From Dyadobacter sp. CY345 (GTDB lineage Bacteria > Bacteroidota > Bacteroidia > Cytophagales > Spirosomataceae), in NCBI RefSeq assembly GCF_021502725.1, contig NZ_JAKFFS010000003.1, positions 434,001-498,000 of the forward strand: a DNA stretch of 64,000 nt, given 5' to 3'. Positions 33,954-42,655 of this stretch are shown here, in pieces (within the stretch, counting starts at the first letter, position 1; the number at the start of each line of letters is the position of its first letter). Made by a program: the position numbers and the translations under genes. Below the pieces are notes generated by a model, which searched no databases, had not been told where the DNA came from, and was given only the letters and a program-made list of their open reading frames with translations.

Positions 33954-34676
33954 ATGATCCAGATAATACCAGCCATAGACATGATCGACGGAAAGTGTGT
34001 CCGTCTGACGCAAGGAGATTACGGTAAAAAAACGATATACAACGAAAATCCGCTTGAAGTTGCGTTGGAATTTCAGGATGCCGGTTTGACAAGATTACAC
34101 CTTGTCGATTTGGACGGAGCAAAAGCCAAAAAAGTTGTCAATTGGAAAGTGCTTGAAAAGATCGCCACGCAAACCTCTTTGCATATCGATTTCGGTGGCG
34201 GTGTTCAGTCGGAGGAAGATATTCGTGTAGTTTTTGAGAGTGGTGCCAAGCAGGTAACAGGCGGAAGTGTAGCCGTGAAACAGCCGGATTTATTCAAAAG
34301 CTGGCTGGATAGTTATGGCGGAGAAAAAATCATCCTGGGTGCTGATGCCAAAAACGAAAAAGTGGCAGTAAGCGGCTGGGAAGAAGGAACAGAACTTTGG
34401 GTTTATGACTTTGTCGAGGAATATGTTGAAAAAGGTGTAAAATATACCATCAGCACCGATGTCGCCAAAGACGGACTTTTACAAGGTCCTTCTTTCGGTT
34501 TATATAAAAACTTGCAGGATAAATGTCCTGACCTGAAAATTATCGCAAGTGGCGGTATCAGTGGTTTGGAAGATGTTGAAAAACTTGCTGAAATGAACAT
34601 ATATGGAGTGATCATAGGGAAAGCAATCTATGAAAACCGTATAAGTCTAACCGATTTACAACGATTTTTAGCTTAA
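33954..34676 (+). CDS. hisA: ProFAR isomerase
   Basis: The 240-residue HisA isomerises ProFAR to PRFAR in histidine biosynthesis. It is a half-barrel duplicate with [14 protein letters not shown] at the start (catalytic Asp), HIDFGGGVQ in the middle, [15 protein letters not shown] with the second catalytic Asp, and [11 protein letters not shown] near the end. It starts 97 bp after hisH, behind a palindromic repeat, and ends 4 bp before hisF. Confidence 0.96.
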   Translation: MIQIIPAIDMIDGKCVRLTQGDYGKKTIYNENPLEVALEFQDAGLTRLHLVDLDGAKAKKVVNWKVLEKIATQTSLHIDFGGGVQSEEDIRVVFESGAKQVTGGSVAVKQPDLFKSWLDSYGGEKIILGADAKNEKVAVSGWEEGTELWVYDFVEEYVEKGVKYTISTDVAKDGLLQGPSFGLYKNLQDKCPDLKIIASGGISGLEDVEKLAEMNIYGVIIGKAIYENRISLTDLQRFLA

Positions 34677-34680
34677 AAAT

Positions 34681-35457
34681 ATGTTGACAAAAAGAATAAT
34701 TCCCTGTCTTGATGTAAAGGACGGGCGTACGGTAAAAGGGGTCAATTTCGTAAATCTGCGTGATGCAGGTGACGCGGTGGAACTTGGCGCACTTTATGCC
34801 GCACAAGGCGCCGACGAGCTGGTTTATCTGGATATCGCAGCAACTGTTGAAGGTCGTTCTACTTTTATTGATCTGGTTCGGCGCGTGGCGCATACCATTA
34901 ATATTCCTTTTACGGTTGGCGGTGGAATTTCTTCTATCGCGGATGTATCGGCTTTGCTTCATGCGGGGGCCGATAAAGTTTCTATTAATTCTTCTGCCGT
35001 TCGTAATCCCGACCTGATCAATGAGCTCGCTTTGGAATTCGGAAGCCAATGCATAGTAGTCGCCATTGATACCCGTTACGTTGAAACCAGTGAAGGTGTT
35101 TTTGAGCATATTGTGCATACCCACGGAGGCAGAAAACCTACCGAACTCCGCACAATTGCCTGGGCAAAAGAAGTTGAAGACCGTGGAGCAGGCGAACTTT
35201 TGCTGACTTCTATGGACACCGACGGAACTAAAAACGGTTTTGCGCTGGAACTTACCTCGTTGATTTCATCCAATGCGAACATTCCTGTCATTGCCTCAGG
35301 AGGTGCCGGAAACATGGAACATTTTTACGATGTTTTCACAGCAGGTAAAGCAGATGCCGGCCTTGCAGCAAGTATTTTTCACTTCCGGGAAATAGATATT
35401 CCTGATTTGAAGCAATATTTACAAAATAAAGCGCTCCCAATGCGTTTGACAAAATAA
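34681..35457 (+). CDS. hisF: Imidazole glycerol phosphate synthase, cyclase subunit
   Basis: The 258-residue HisF makes IGP and AICAR together with HisH. The N-terminal [19 protein letters not shown] contains the catalytic Asp. [38 protein letters not shown] with the second Asp, and [13 protein letters not shown] follow in the order of the (beta-alpha)8 barrel. The gap to hisA is 4 bp and to hisIE 45 bp, so it is in the same operon. Confidence 0.97.
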   Translation: MLTKRIIPCLDVKDGRTVKGVNFVNLRDAGDAVELGALYAAQGADELVYLDIAATVEGRSTFIDLVRRVAHTINIPFTVGGGISSIADVSALLHAGADKVSINSSAVRNPDLINELALEFGSQCIVVAIDTRYVETSEGVFEHIVHTHGGRKPTELRTIAWAKEVEDRGAGELLLTSMDTDGTKNGFALELTSLISSNANIPVIASGGAGNMEHFYDVFTAGKADAGLAASIFHFREIDIPDLKQYLQNKALPMRLTK

Positions 35458-35502
35458 ATTCATCGCTGTTGATAACGGCCAAAATTTCATAAAAAAGTAT
35501 AA

Positions 35503-36132
35503 ATGACGCACGAACTTTCAACCATAGATTTTACGAAATCAGCCGACGGACTTGTGCCGGCTGTTGTTCAGGATATTAACACTTCTGTTGTTTTAATGCT
35601 TGGTTATATGAACCGCGAAGCGTTTGAGAAAACACAGGCAGAAGGCAAGGTTACCTTTTTTAGCAGAAGTAAACAGAGGCTCTGGACAAAGGGCGAAACT
35701 TCTGATAATTTTCTATTTGTTAAGGAAATATTAGCTGACTGTGACGGAGATACGATTCTGATTAAGGCTGAACCAGCGGGGCCAACTTGCCACACTGGGG
35801 ACGATACCTGTTTTGGGGAAAAAAATAACCGTAATACACGGATCGGGGAAGCTGCGTTTTTAAATTATCTGCAAAAGGATATTATCCGTGACAGAAAATT
35901 AAATCCCGCAGATGATTCTTATACCAGCAGTCTTTTTAAGAGAGGTATCAACAAAATCGCACAAAAGGTAGGGGAAGAAGCCGTTGAAGTTGTTATTGAG
36001 GCTAAAGATAGTGATGACGACCTGTTTAAAGGTGAGGTGAGCGACTTGCTTTTTCACCTTCTGGTGCTTTTGGAACAAAAAAACATTGACTTAGATGAGG
36101 TAATTAGCGTACTTCGTAGCCGTCACTCATAA
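35503..36132 (+). CDS. hisIE: Bifunctional phosphoribosyl-AMP cyclohydrolase / phosphoribosyl-ATP pyrophosphatase
   Basis: The 209-residue protein joins HisI and HisE. The HisI part (about 1-110) has LGYMNREAFEKT, FFSRSKQRLWTKGETS and the zinc-binding DCDGD and PTCHTGDDTCFG. The HisE part (about 115-209) has KRGINKIAQKVGEEAVEVVIEAK, with the Glu residues that bind Mg. Together they catalyse the second and third steps of histidine synthesis. hisG, hisD, hisC and hisB are not in this window. Confidence 0.95.
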   Translation: MTHELSTIDFTKSADGLVPAVVQDINTSVVLMLGYMNREAFEKTQAEGKVTFFSRSKQRLWTKGETSDNFLFVKEILADCDGDTILIKAEPAGPTCHTGDDTCFGEKNNRNTRIGEAAFLNYLQKDIIRDRKLNPADDSYTSSLFKRGINKIAQKVGEEAVEVVIEAKDSDDDLFKGEVSDLLFHLLVLLEQKNIDLDEVISVLRSRHS

Positions 36133-36145
36133 AAACCAAAGCTAT

Positions 36146-36481
36146 ATGAATTTATTAATACGCCTTCTAGTCAGTACTTTGGCGATTGTAGTTGCTTCGA
36201 AGCTTGTTCCTGGTGTTTTCGTGGAAAGCTGGACAACGGCCGCAATTGTTGCTATTGTTTTAGGAATTCTTAATACCTTTTTAAAACCAGTGCTTCAGAT
36301 TCTGGCCTTGCCGATCACTATTCTGACATTAGGGATATTCTATTTTGTTATCAATGTATTTATAATTTATCTGGCGACTTATCTGGTTGATGGCTTCGCT
36401 ATCAGCGGATTTATCTCTGCGCTGATATTTGGTTTCGTCGTTTCAGTCGTTTCTGCAATCCTTGGTATGTTTTTGGATTAG
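36146..36481 (+). CDS. Phage-holin-family (YvlD-like) membrane protein
   Basis: The 111-residue protein has four hydrophobic segments (about 3-22, 30-52, 56-80 and 85-110) and the motif VLGILNTFLKPVLQILALPITILTLG, which is characteristic of the PF04020 family. These proteins are called holin-like only by topology; in Bacillus, YvlD belongs to an envelope-stress regulon. The gene begins 13 bp after hisIE, so it may be co-transcribed with the his genes. Confidence 0.85.
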   Translation: MNLLIRLLVSTLAIVVASKLVPGVFVESWTTAAIVAIVLGILNTFLKPVLQILALPITILTLGIFYFVINVFIIYLATYLVDGFAISGFISALIFGFVVSVVSAILGMFLD

Positions 36482-36539
36482 ACTCTTGTTTGTAAAAACT
36501 AGTTCAATATCAATTATATGAATTGCAAACTACAGGCCT

Positions 36540-36905
36540 ATGTTTAACCAACTAGAGGAAATAAAAGATACGCTGTTTAAGTATTTCGAGACACGTATCG
36601 ATTTGTTTAAGATAGAGACAAGAGACAAAATAGAACGTACCGTCGTAAGCGCTATCTACGGCGTAGTTCTGTTGAGTGTTGCATTAATCATTCTGATTCT
36701 GCTAATCATATTATTAGGAACATTCCTTAACAAGTGGCTGGACAGTGATTATCTTGGATACCTAATATTGTTAGGTGTATTTGTCTTGAAGTTAATTTTG
36801 GCGATTACGTTCAAGAAGCAGCTGATCGGTTTTATTCGTAATATAATCACTCGTTTTGTTCAGGTGAAAGAAGATGAACTTACAGATAAAGTACTTGGAA
36901 AATAG
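36540..36905 (+). CDS. Holin-X-like two-helix membrane protein
   Basis: The 121-residue protein starts with a charged amphipathic helix (LEEIKDTLFKYFETRIDLFKIETRDKIERT). Two long transmembrane segments follow (about 32-60 and 70-95), and then a charged tail. This layout is typical of the holin-X superfamily (PF07332), whose function is unknown and probably structural in the envelope. It follows the YvlD-like gene by 58 bp. Confidence 0.75.
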   Translation: MFNQLEEIKDTLFKYFETRIDLFKIETRDKIERTVVSAIYGVVLLSVALIILILLIILLGTFLNKWLDSDYLGYLILLGVFVLKLILAITFKKQLIGFIRNIITRFVQVKEDELTDKVLGK

Positions 36906-36979
36906 GCTTTTCCAACGAATTTGTTATTTTTGGTTCACATTGGTTACTTCTGAATAATACTTTAATTTAGGATCATGAT

Positions 36980-37408
36980 ATGAGTAGTTCACCGATAGAT
37001 TCATCCGTAAAGTTGACGAAACCATTCTCGTCAAATACTGACGCAGAAAAAGAGGATTTGCTGAGAGAAGCGGATCTTTACAGAGATAAGCTTGAAGTGC
37101 AGTGGGACGACCTAAAGAAGGATGCAACAGATTACGGCAAGCAGGCGTTGATCATAGGCGGAGTGGTTGCAAGTACTTATTTAGTGCTGGAAGCTGTGCT
37201 CCCGAAGGAAAAAAAGAAAGAAAAAATATATATTGACCCTGAAAATACGGTAATTCGACGTTCGGTTCCTGAAAAGAAGAGTAAATTTGCGATAGGTGCA
37301 GTCGTACAAAGCTTAGTATGGACGCTGGCAGCAGGATGGGCGCGCCAAAAGCTAAAGAATTTTATTGCAGATGACCTTGAATCGAATGAAGAAAATATCA
37401 AATCATAA
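36980..37408 (+). CDS. Small membrane protein of unknown function
   Basis: The 142-residue protein has a charged N-terminal helix (about 25-50, EKEDLLREADLYRDKLEVQW), a hydrophobic segment (QALIIGGVVASTYLVLEAVL, about 54-73), a Lys-rich loop, and a second weakly hydrophobic segment (FAIGAVVQSLVWTLAAGWA, about 101-120). I do not recognise the family. Its neighbours, two holin-like genes, suggest an envelope role. It overlaps pcrB by 23 bp. Confidence 0.65.
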   Translation: MSSSPIDSSVKLTKPFSSNTDAEKEDLLREADLYRDKLEVQWDDLKKDATDYGKQALIIGGVVASTYLVLEAVLPKEKKKEKIYIDPENTVIRRSVPEKKSKFAIGAVVQSLVWTLAAGWARQKLKNFIADDLESNEENIKS

Positions 37409-38165
37409 AATAGCAGAACTCCTTACAGCCAGAAAAGAAGAAAAAAGGAAATCTTTTGCAGTCCTCCTGGATCCCGATAAAGTGGATTTTGACACTTTTC
37501 AAAGTTTCCTCGAGCAGGCTGTCGAAAATGAAGTGGACTTTTTTTTTGTTGGCGGCAGTCTTATTACAAACTATGCCATTGATAAGCTGATCTCAGCTAT
37601 TCAACAATATACTAATATCCCGACAATTCTATTTCCTGGTAACAGTCTTCATGTTGAGCATACTGCTGATGCGATATTATTATTATCTCTGATTTCCGGA
37701 AGAAATCCTGATTTTCTTATTGGGCAACACGTCATCGCTGCTCCTATGTTAAAGAAAAGCGGAATTGAAATTTTACCAACAGGTTATATGCTGATTGAAA
37801 GTGGCAAGCTGACCACCGTTTCTTATATCAGCAATACGACGCCAATTCCTCATGATAAAGCTTCCATTGCTGCTTGTACAGCCATGGCCGGAGAAATGCT
37901 AGGGTTACGAAATATTTTCCTTGATGCTGGCAGTGGTGCGCAAGTCCCGGTTTCTCCGGAGATGATCGCCGCCGTTCGTTCTGCCGTGGATACGCCCATA
38001 ATTGTTGGCGGTGGAATTGATTCAAGTGAAAAAGCATTAAGGGCGATGCAGGCCGGTGCAGATGTCATCGTCGTAGGTAATGGAATAGAACAAAACCAGA
38101 ATTTGCTTCCCGAGGTTGCAGCGTCTGTAAAAATGTTTAACCTCCAATTGGAAAAGGTTTACTAG
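37386..38165 (+). CDS. Geranylgeranylglyceryl-phosphate synthase (PcrB family)
   Basis: The protein of about 259 residues has the PcrB barrel pattern: FAVLLDPDKVD near the N-terminus, DFFFVGGSLITN, ILFPGNSLHVEHTADAILLLSLISGRNP, GYMLIESGKLTTV, and finally IIVGGGIDSSEKA and ADVIVVGNGIEQN. Such enzymes link a polyprenyl diphosphate to glycerol-1-phosphate. In Bacteroidota they are of the archaeal-like GGGP synthase group, and the product's use is not well known. The start at 37386 gives MKKISNHKIAELL; it overlaps the preceding gene. Confidence 0.9.
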   Translation: MKKISNHKIAELLTARKEEKRKSFAVLLDPDKVDFDTFQSFLEQAVENEVDFFFVGGSLITNYAIDKLISAIQQYTNIPTILFPGNSLHVEHTADAILLLSLISGRNPDFLIGQHVIAAPMLKKSGIEILPTGYMLIESGKLTTVSYISNTTPIPHDKASIAACTAMAGEMLGLRNIFLDAGSGAQVPVSPEMIAAVRSAVDTPIIVGGGIDSSEKALRAMQAGADVIVVGNGIEQNQNLLPEVAASVKMFNLQLEKVY

Positions 38166-38254
38166 ACTTAGAAGATAATATATTGTACTAAAGAAAGGGG
38201 TTTCATTATTTTCTAAGGAAATTTTAAGTTCTTGGAAAAATACAATCCAAAACG

Positions 38255-38287
38255 TTGGGATAATTGAAACTAATCATGCTATCTTTG
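38255..38287 (+). promoter_or_regulatory. Candidate promoter of the small lipoprotein
   Basis: TTG at 38255-38257 and TATCTTTG at 38280-38287 are separated by 22 bp, matching the Bacteroidota promoter pattern. The start codon lies 27 bp downstream. Confidence 0.65.
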
Positions 38288-38313
38288 CATCGAACCTTAA
38301 TTACACCCAAGAA

Positions 38314-38493
38314 ATGAAAAAATTCGTAGCATTTGCATTTGTTGCCGGAATGGTAGCATTCGCGTCTTGTACTAGCAAGCCAAAAGAAGAAGCAGCTGAT
38401 TCTACTGCTGTAACTGTTGAAACTCCTATGGTTGATACTGTAGCTGTTGATTCTGTTGCAACAGATTCTATGTCAACTGATTCAGTGAAATAA
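38314..38493 (+). CDS. Small Asp/Thr/Val-rich lipoprotein
   Basis: The 59-residue protein has a type II signal peptide (FVAGMVAFASCTSK, Cys19) and a mature part rich in Asp, Ser, Thr and Val (TVETPMVDTVAVDSVATDSM). No domain is recognisable. It has a good promoter upstream and a perfect terminator downstream, so it is likely a real, separately expressed gene. Confidence 0.75.
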   Translation: MKKFVAFAFVAGMVAFASCTSKPKEEAADSTAVTVETPMVDTVAVDSVATDSMSTDSVK

Positions 38494-38520
38494 TTCATTG
38501 AGCTTTTGCTGAAATTACTG

Positions 38521-38552
38521 AAAAGCCTTATTTATAAGGCTTTTCTTTTTTT
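38521..38552 (+). terminator. Terminator of the small lipoprotein gene
   Basis: AAAAGCCTTA (38521-38530) pairs with TAAGGCTTTT (38535-38544) around a 4-nt loop and is followed by a T run. It ends only 9 bp before the start codon of the SprT gene. Confidence 0.88.
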
Positions 38553-38561
38553 ATTTAGGGT

Positions 38562-39179
38562 ATGGAAAAAAATATATCCCTCGCTGACTACGTTCCTCAG
38601 CTTGCATACGCATACTGCGACCATCTTCACAAAACGTATAAATTCGATTTTTTCTTGTCACGCCCACGTAATACACGTCTGGGCGATTTTACTATAAAAC
38701 CAGGTTTTGTGCCAAGAATTACAGTAAACAGAAATTTGAATCCTTATAATTTCCTGATTACTTACTTGCATGAAGTTGCGCACCACATCGTTTATACCGA
38801 AACAAAAAACCGGTTAAGAAAACGTGTCGCACCTCATGGCATTGAATGGAAAACAGCTTTTGCAAAATTATTATTGCCGGTAATGAACGAGCAGATTTTT
38901 CCTGCCGACATTCTGGAACCACTTTTGAGGTATGCGCAGAACCCGAAAGCTTCGACAAGCGCAGATCATATTCTTTACAATTCTATTAAAAAATATGACG
39001 ACAATACTTTGACTGCTAATAAAGTTGCCTTAGTCCACCTTATGGAAGGCAGCAATTTCGTTTTTCATAACAGGCAGTTTATCAGAGGTTCGTTGAGACG
39101 TACCCGTGTACTTTGTACTGATAAACTGTCCCAACGGCGTTACACAATTCCTGCTCATGCCCTCGTTGAAGCGTGTTAA
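38562..39179 (+). CDS. SprT-like zinc metalloprotease-family protein
   Basis: The 205-residue protein has the SprT-like zinc motif in LHEVAHHIVY (HExxH) at about residues 68-72. A third His lies in the APHGIEWK stretch, and the N-terminal DFFLSRPRNTRLGDF part is typical. The C-terminal zinc-ribbon Cys residues of human Spartan are absent. A role in removing protein-DNA crosslinks is known for relatives and not proven here. It overlaps the porU start by 23 bp. Confidence 0.85.
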   Translation: MEKNISLADYVPQLAYAYCDHLHKTYKFDFFLSRPRNTRLGDFTIKPGFVPRITVNRNLNPYNFLITYLHEVAHHIVYTETKNRLRKRVAPHGIEWKTAFAKLLLPVMNEQIFPADILEPLLRYAQNPKASTSADHILYNSIKKYDDNTLTANKVALVHLMEGSNFVFHNRQFIRGSLRRTRVLCTDKLSQRRYTIPAHALVEAC

Positions 39180-42100
39180 ATATTTAAGATTTTCCTCTTA
39201 TCCGGCATTTTTCTGCTGGATTCTCCTGCTGTTATCAAGTCAGTCTTTTGGACAAGTATCATCTGTTTTGTCAACAGGTAACTGGTATAAAATTGCGGTC
39301 ACGGAAAGTGGTGTTTATAAAATTGACGCTGCTTTTCTTAAAGGAATGGGCCTTGACATCACAACCATTGCGCCTGACCAGATTAAAATTTATGGAAATG
39401 GAGGTAAAATGTTACCTCAAAATAATAGTTCAGAACGCCCTGTCGATTTGGTGCAAAACGCTATTCTGGTTAAGGGAGAAGAAGATGGAAAATTTGATGC
39501 TTCAGATGTGATCTATTTTTATGGAGACAGTCCGCATCAGATCTATTACGATTCTTTAAAGTCCCGCTACGCTCATCAGATCAATATTTATTCAGATAGT
39601 AGTTATTATTTTTTCACGGTCAGTGCGGGAAAAGGTTTACGGGTAACCAATAAACAAAGTGGCGTATCTGCTTCTGAGACTAATCTTAACCAGTATGATG
39701 ATTATTGGTTTCACGAAAAGGAATCAGTTAATTTGTTGAGGTCCGGCCGGGAGTGGTGGGGAGAATATATTGGTAATTCTTCCATATTTACAATTCAGGC
39801 AAATATTCCGGATGTTATTCCTTCTTCCGATATCAACTTTTCGACTTCCGCAATCGGATCGGCGCAGATTCCAACAAAATTTACCTGGCAATTGAATGGT
39901 CAATCGGCTGGCGAAAATTATGTTGGGGTGATTGGTGCAGGACAATATGATCTTAAAGCCCAGAAATCTGAGAAAGTTTTTGTTATTAAAGCGGCGGAAA
40001 ATCCGGGAGCGAACATTACACTCGGGGTAAATTATGACAGGAGCGGACAAAGCTCAGCGCAGGCTTACCTAAATTACTTCGGCCTGCAAACTCAAAGAAT
40101 TCTGAAAGCCTATGGAAACCAGCAAATTTACCGATTCCGGCCTGGATCAAAAGATATTGTAACCTATCAGATTAACAGTGTTTCTGCGGATTGGCTCTGG
40201 TGGAATATTTCAGATGCCAGCCAGATTACTTCCGCAATTTTACAAAATACAGCGAGCTCAGCCACATTTAAAGACATAGATGGCAGGACTGATCGAAAAT
40301 ACATTGGATTTACTTTTCAAAACGCGCTACTACCACCTTCTGTCCAGAAAATCCAGAATCAAAACCTGCGCAGAAATGCAGTTCCCGATCTTTTAATTGT
40401 TACTGCAAAAATGTTTGAGTCCGAAGCAAAAAGGCTTGCTGCTTTTCGTGAAGAAAACGATAATCTTCAAACATTGGTAGTAACAACGGATCAGATTTAT
40501 AATGAGTTTTCAGGTGGGAAAACGGATGTTTCAGCAGTTCGCGACTATGTTCGTTTTTTAGATAAAAGCGAAACAGGAAAGTTGAAATATCTGCTCTTGT
40601 TTGGTGATGCTACGTATGATTTTAAAAATCTGCTCGAAAATCAGACGTTGCCTCAGCGGAATAATTGGGTTCCGGTATATGAAAGCCATGAATCACTCAA
40701 TCCGGTTTATACCTATTCCTCAGACGATTACTTTGGCTTTTTAAAAGATGGAGAAGGTGAATGGGTTGAAAATGATATTGGGGATTATGCCATGGAAATC
40801 GGGGTTGGAAGGCTTCCGGTTAAATCAGTTTCAGATGCGACTATTATTGTTGACAAGTTAATTCACTATGCCTCGTCACCCAAATCCCTTGGGCGCTGGC
40901 AGAACACGATCAGTTTTGTTGCAGATGATGGTGATGATCTGATTCACCAGCAGCATGCAGATGAGCTTGCCCAAATAACACAACCCAATTTTTTATCGAG
41001 CCGGATTTTTCTTGATGCCTATCCGCAGACCACAACAAGTTTAGGGCAAAAGGTGCCTGCTGTAAATGCTGCAATAAAAAACAAGATCAATGACGGGACG
41101 CTTATTCTGAATTATACCGGCCACGGAGGAACCAGCGGTTGGGCCGAGGAACAGGTATTAACGATTGGGGAAATGCAAACGGCGAGAGGTTACAATAATC
41201 TGCCTTTATTAATTACCGCAACCTGCGATTTTGGCCGCTACGATGATCCTGGGATTATTTCCGGTGCCGAATTAATGGTGCTAAGTCCGCGAGGTGCTGC
41301 GATTGCCGCTTTGAGTACTACCAGGCCGGTTTATTCCAGCACAAATTTTACGATCAACAAAGCTTTTTATGAAGCGTTGATAAGACTGGGGCCAGAGGCA
41401 AAACTGGGTGATATTTTCCGACTGACTAAAAACAATGGTTTGGCCGGAAGTCTGAACCGGAATTTCACCTTGCTGGGCGATCCTTCCATGCGTCTGGCGC
41501 GAGCTGAAAGGCAGATTCGTTGGGTTACCAAACCCGATACTTTACGTGCCATGGAAAAGGTGGCGTTACAAGGTGAAGTAGTTTTTAACAACGCGGCAGA
41601 TAAGTCTTTCAACGGAACGGCCAGTGTGACGGTTTATGACAAGCCTGTTTCTTTCCGGACTTTGGGTAATGAGGGAGAGGCAGAAAGTTACAGCGAATTC
41701 AGAAATAAACTGTTCGACGGAAAGGTGAAAATTACTGACGGACAGTTTGTCTGTCAATTTGTTATGCCCAAAGATATAGATTACCGCACTGGCATTGGAC
41801 GGGCCAGTTTTTACGCTTTAAGCGAAGATAGTTTGTCTGATGCGTCCGCCCAGCTCGATGTTCTGATTGGAGGGAGCGTAACCCCAGTCGCTGATGTTAC
41901 ACCGCCAAAAGTTTCAGCCTACATGAATACAAAGGACTTTAAGGATGGTGACCTTGTCGATGCTTCTTCAACTTTATTTCTGGATTTAAGTGACGAGAAT
42001 GGTATTAATGTGTCAAAATCAGGAATTGGGCATAATATAACCATTACGCTTAATGATACCGTTACCTATGTTCTAAACGATTATTATACAGCTGATTTTG

Positions 42101-42546
42101 ATTACAGAAAAGGTGCAGTTCGATTCCCGTTCGATCATTTACCAGCCGGACAATACAGCGCCGTCATTAAAGTATGGGATACGTATACTAACTCCTCTGA
42201 AATAACGTTCGGATTTCAAGTAGGTTTAGCAACCGGTATAAAACTTAATAGTTTGAATGTTTTTCCAAACCCTTTCGATCAGGATCTTTCTTTTGAATTA
42301 ATTCACAACAAAGCTGATGATGATGTAGAAATTGTTTTTAGTATATTGCTGAGCTCGGGTCAAAAAGTTGGGTCTTTTCGCTGGCAATACTATAACAGTG
42401 AGAGTATTATCAGAGAAACAATTCCAGGAATAAGATTAGATGGTTTTACCTCGGGAATGAATTCACTCCTGTATACAATGCAAATTCGTTCATTAAATGA
42501 CAATTCTGTTGACAAGCGCTCGGGAAAACTGTTGCGTTTACGTTAG
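39157..42546 (+). CDS. porU: Type IX secretion system sortase PorU
   Basis: The protein of 1129 residues has a signal peptide (about residues 10-32, ending SSQSFGQ) and a gingipain-like C25 peptidase domain. The catalytic His656 lies in YTGHGGTSGW, and Cys690 lies in TATCDFGRYD, 34 residues later. A C-terminal beta-sandwich domain (VFPNPFDQDL, from about residue 1020) resembles a type A sorting domain. PorU cuts off the sorting signals of T9SS cargo and attaches them to the cell surface. The next gene is porV, the partner protein. The start at 39157 removes a 17-residue extension that lies within the SprT gene. Confidence 0.9.
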   Translation: MPSLKRVKYLRFSSYPAFFCWILLLLSSQSFGQVSSVLSTGNWYKIAVTESGVYKIDAAFLKGMGLDITTIAPDQIKIYGNGGKMLPQNNSSERPVDLVQNAILVKGEEDGKFDASDVIYFYGDSPHQIYYDSLKSRYAHQINIYSDSSYYFFTVSAGKGLRVTNKQSGVSASETNLNQYDDYWFHEKESVNLLRSGREWWGEYIGNSSIFTIQANIPDVIPSSDINFSTSAIGSAQIPTKFTWQLNGQSAGENYVGVIGAGQYDLKAQKSEKVFVIKAAENPGANITLGVNYDRSGQSSAQAYLNYFGLQTQRILKAYGNQQIYRFRPGSKDIVTYQINSVSADWLWWNISDASQITSAILQNTASSATFKDIDGRTDRKYIGFTFQNALLPPSVQKIQNQNLRRNAVPDLLIVTAKMFESEAKRLAAFREENDNLQTLVVTTDQIYNEFSGGKTDVSAVRDYVRFLDKSETGKLKYLLLFGDATYDFKNLLENQTLPQRNNWVPVYESHESLNPVYTYSSDDYFGFLKDGEGEWVENDIGDYAMEIGVGRLPVKSVSDATIIVDKLIHYASSPKSLGRWQNTISFVADDGDDLIHQQHADELAQITQPNFLSSRIFLDAYPQTTTSLGQKVPAVNAAIKNKINDGTLILNYTGHGGTSGWAEEQVLTIGEMQTARGYNNLPLLITATCDFGRYDDPGIISGAELMVLSPRGAAIAALSTTRPVYSSTNFTINKAFYEALIRLGPEAKLGDIFRLTKNNGLAGSLNRNFTLLGDPSMRLARAERQIRWVTKPDTLRAMEKVALQGEVVFNNAADKSFNGTASVTVYDKPVSFRTLGNEGEAESYSEFRNKLFDGKVKITDGQFVCQFVMPKDIDYRTGIGRASFYALSEDSLSDASAQLDVLIGGSVTPVADVTPPKVSAYMNTKDFKDGDLVDASSTLFLDLSDENGINVSKSGIGHNITITLNDTVTYVLNDYYTADFDYRKGAVRFPFDHLPAGQYSAVIKVWDTYTNSSEITFGFQVGLATGIKLNSLNVFPNPFDQDLSFELIHNKADDDVEIVFSILLSSGQKVGSFRWQYYNSESIIRETIPGIRLDGFTSGMNSLLYTMQIRSLNDNSVDKRSGKLLRLR

Positions 42547-42570
42547 CGAATAATAAATCTTGTAATTTTA

Positions 42571-42603
42571 TTGTAGTATTAAATATCTTTCATTGTATTT
42601 TTG
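42571..42603 (+). promoter_or_regulatory. Candidate promoter of porV
   Basis: TTG at 42571-42573 and TATTTTTG at 42596-42603 are separated by 22 bp. The start codon lies 53 bp downstream. porV may therefore be expressed independently of porU. Confidence 0.55.
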
Positions 42604-42655
42604 ACCCTTTAAAAGAAGTCGACTAACACCACTTCCTATCGCAAATCCAATAAAT

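Noticed and set aside
36146-36905. Holin-like genes as prophage remnants
   Set aside because: These families are common chromosomal envelope proteins, and no other phage gene lies nearby.
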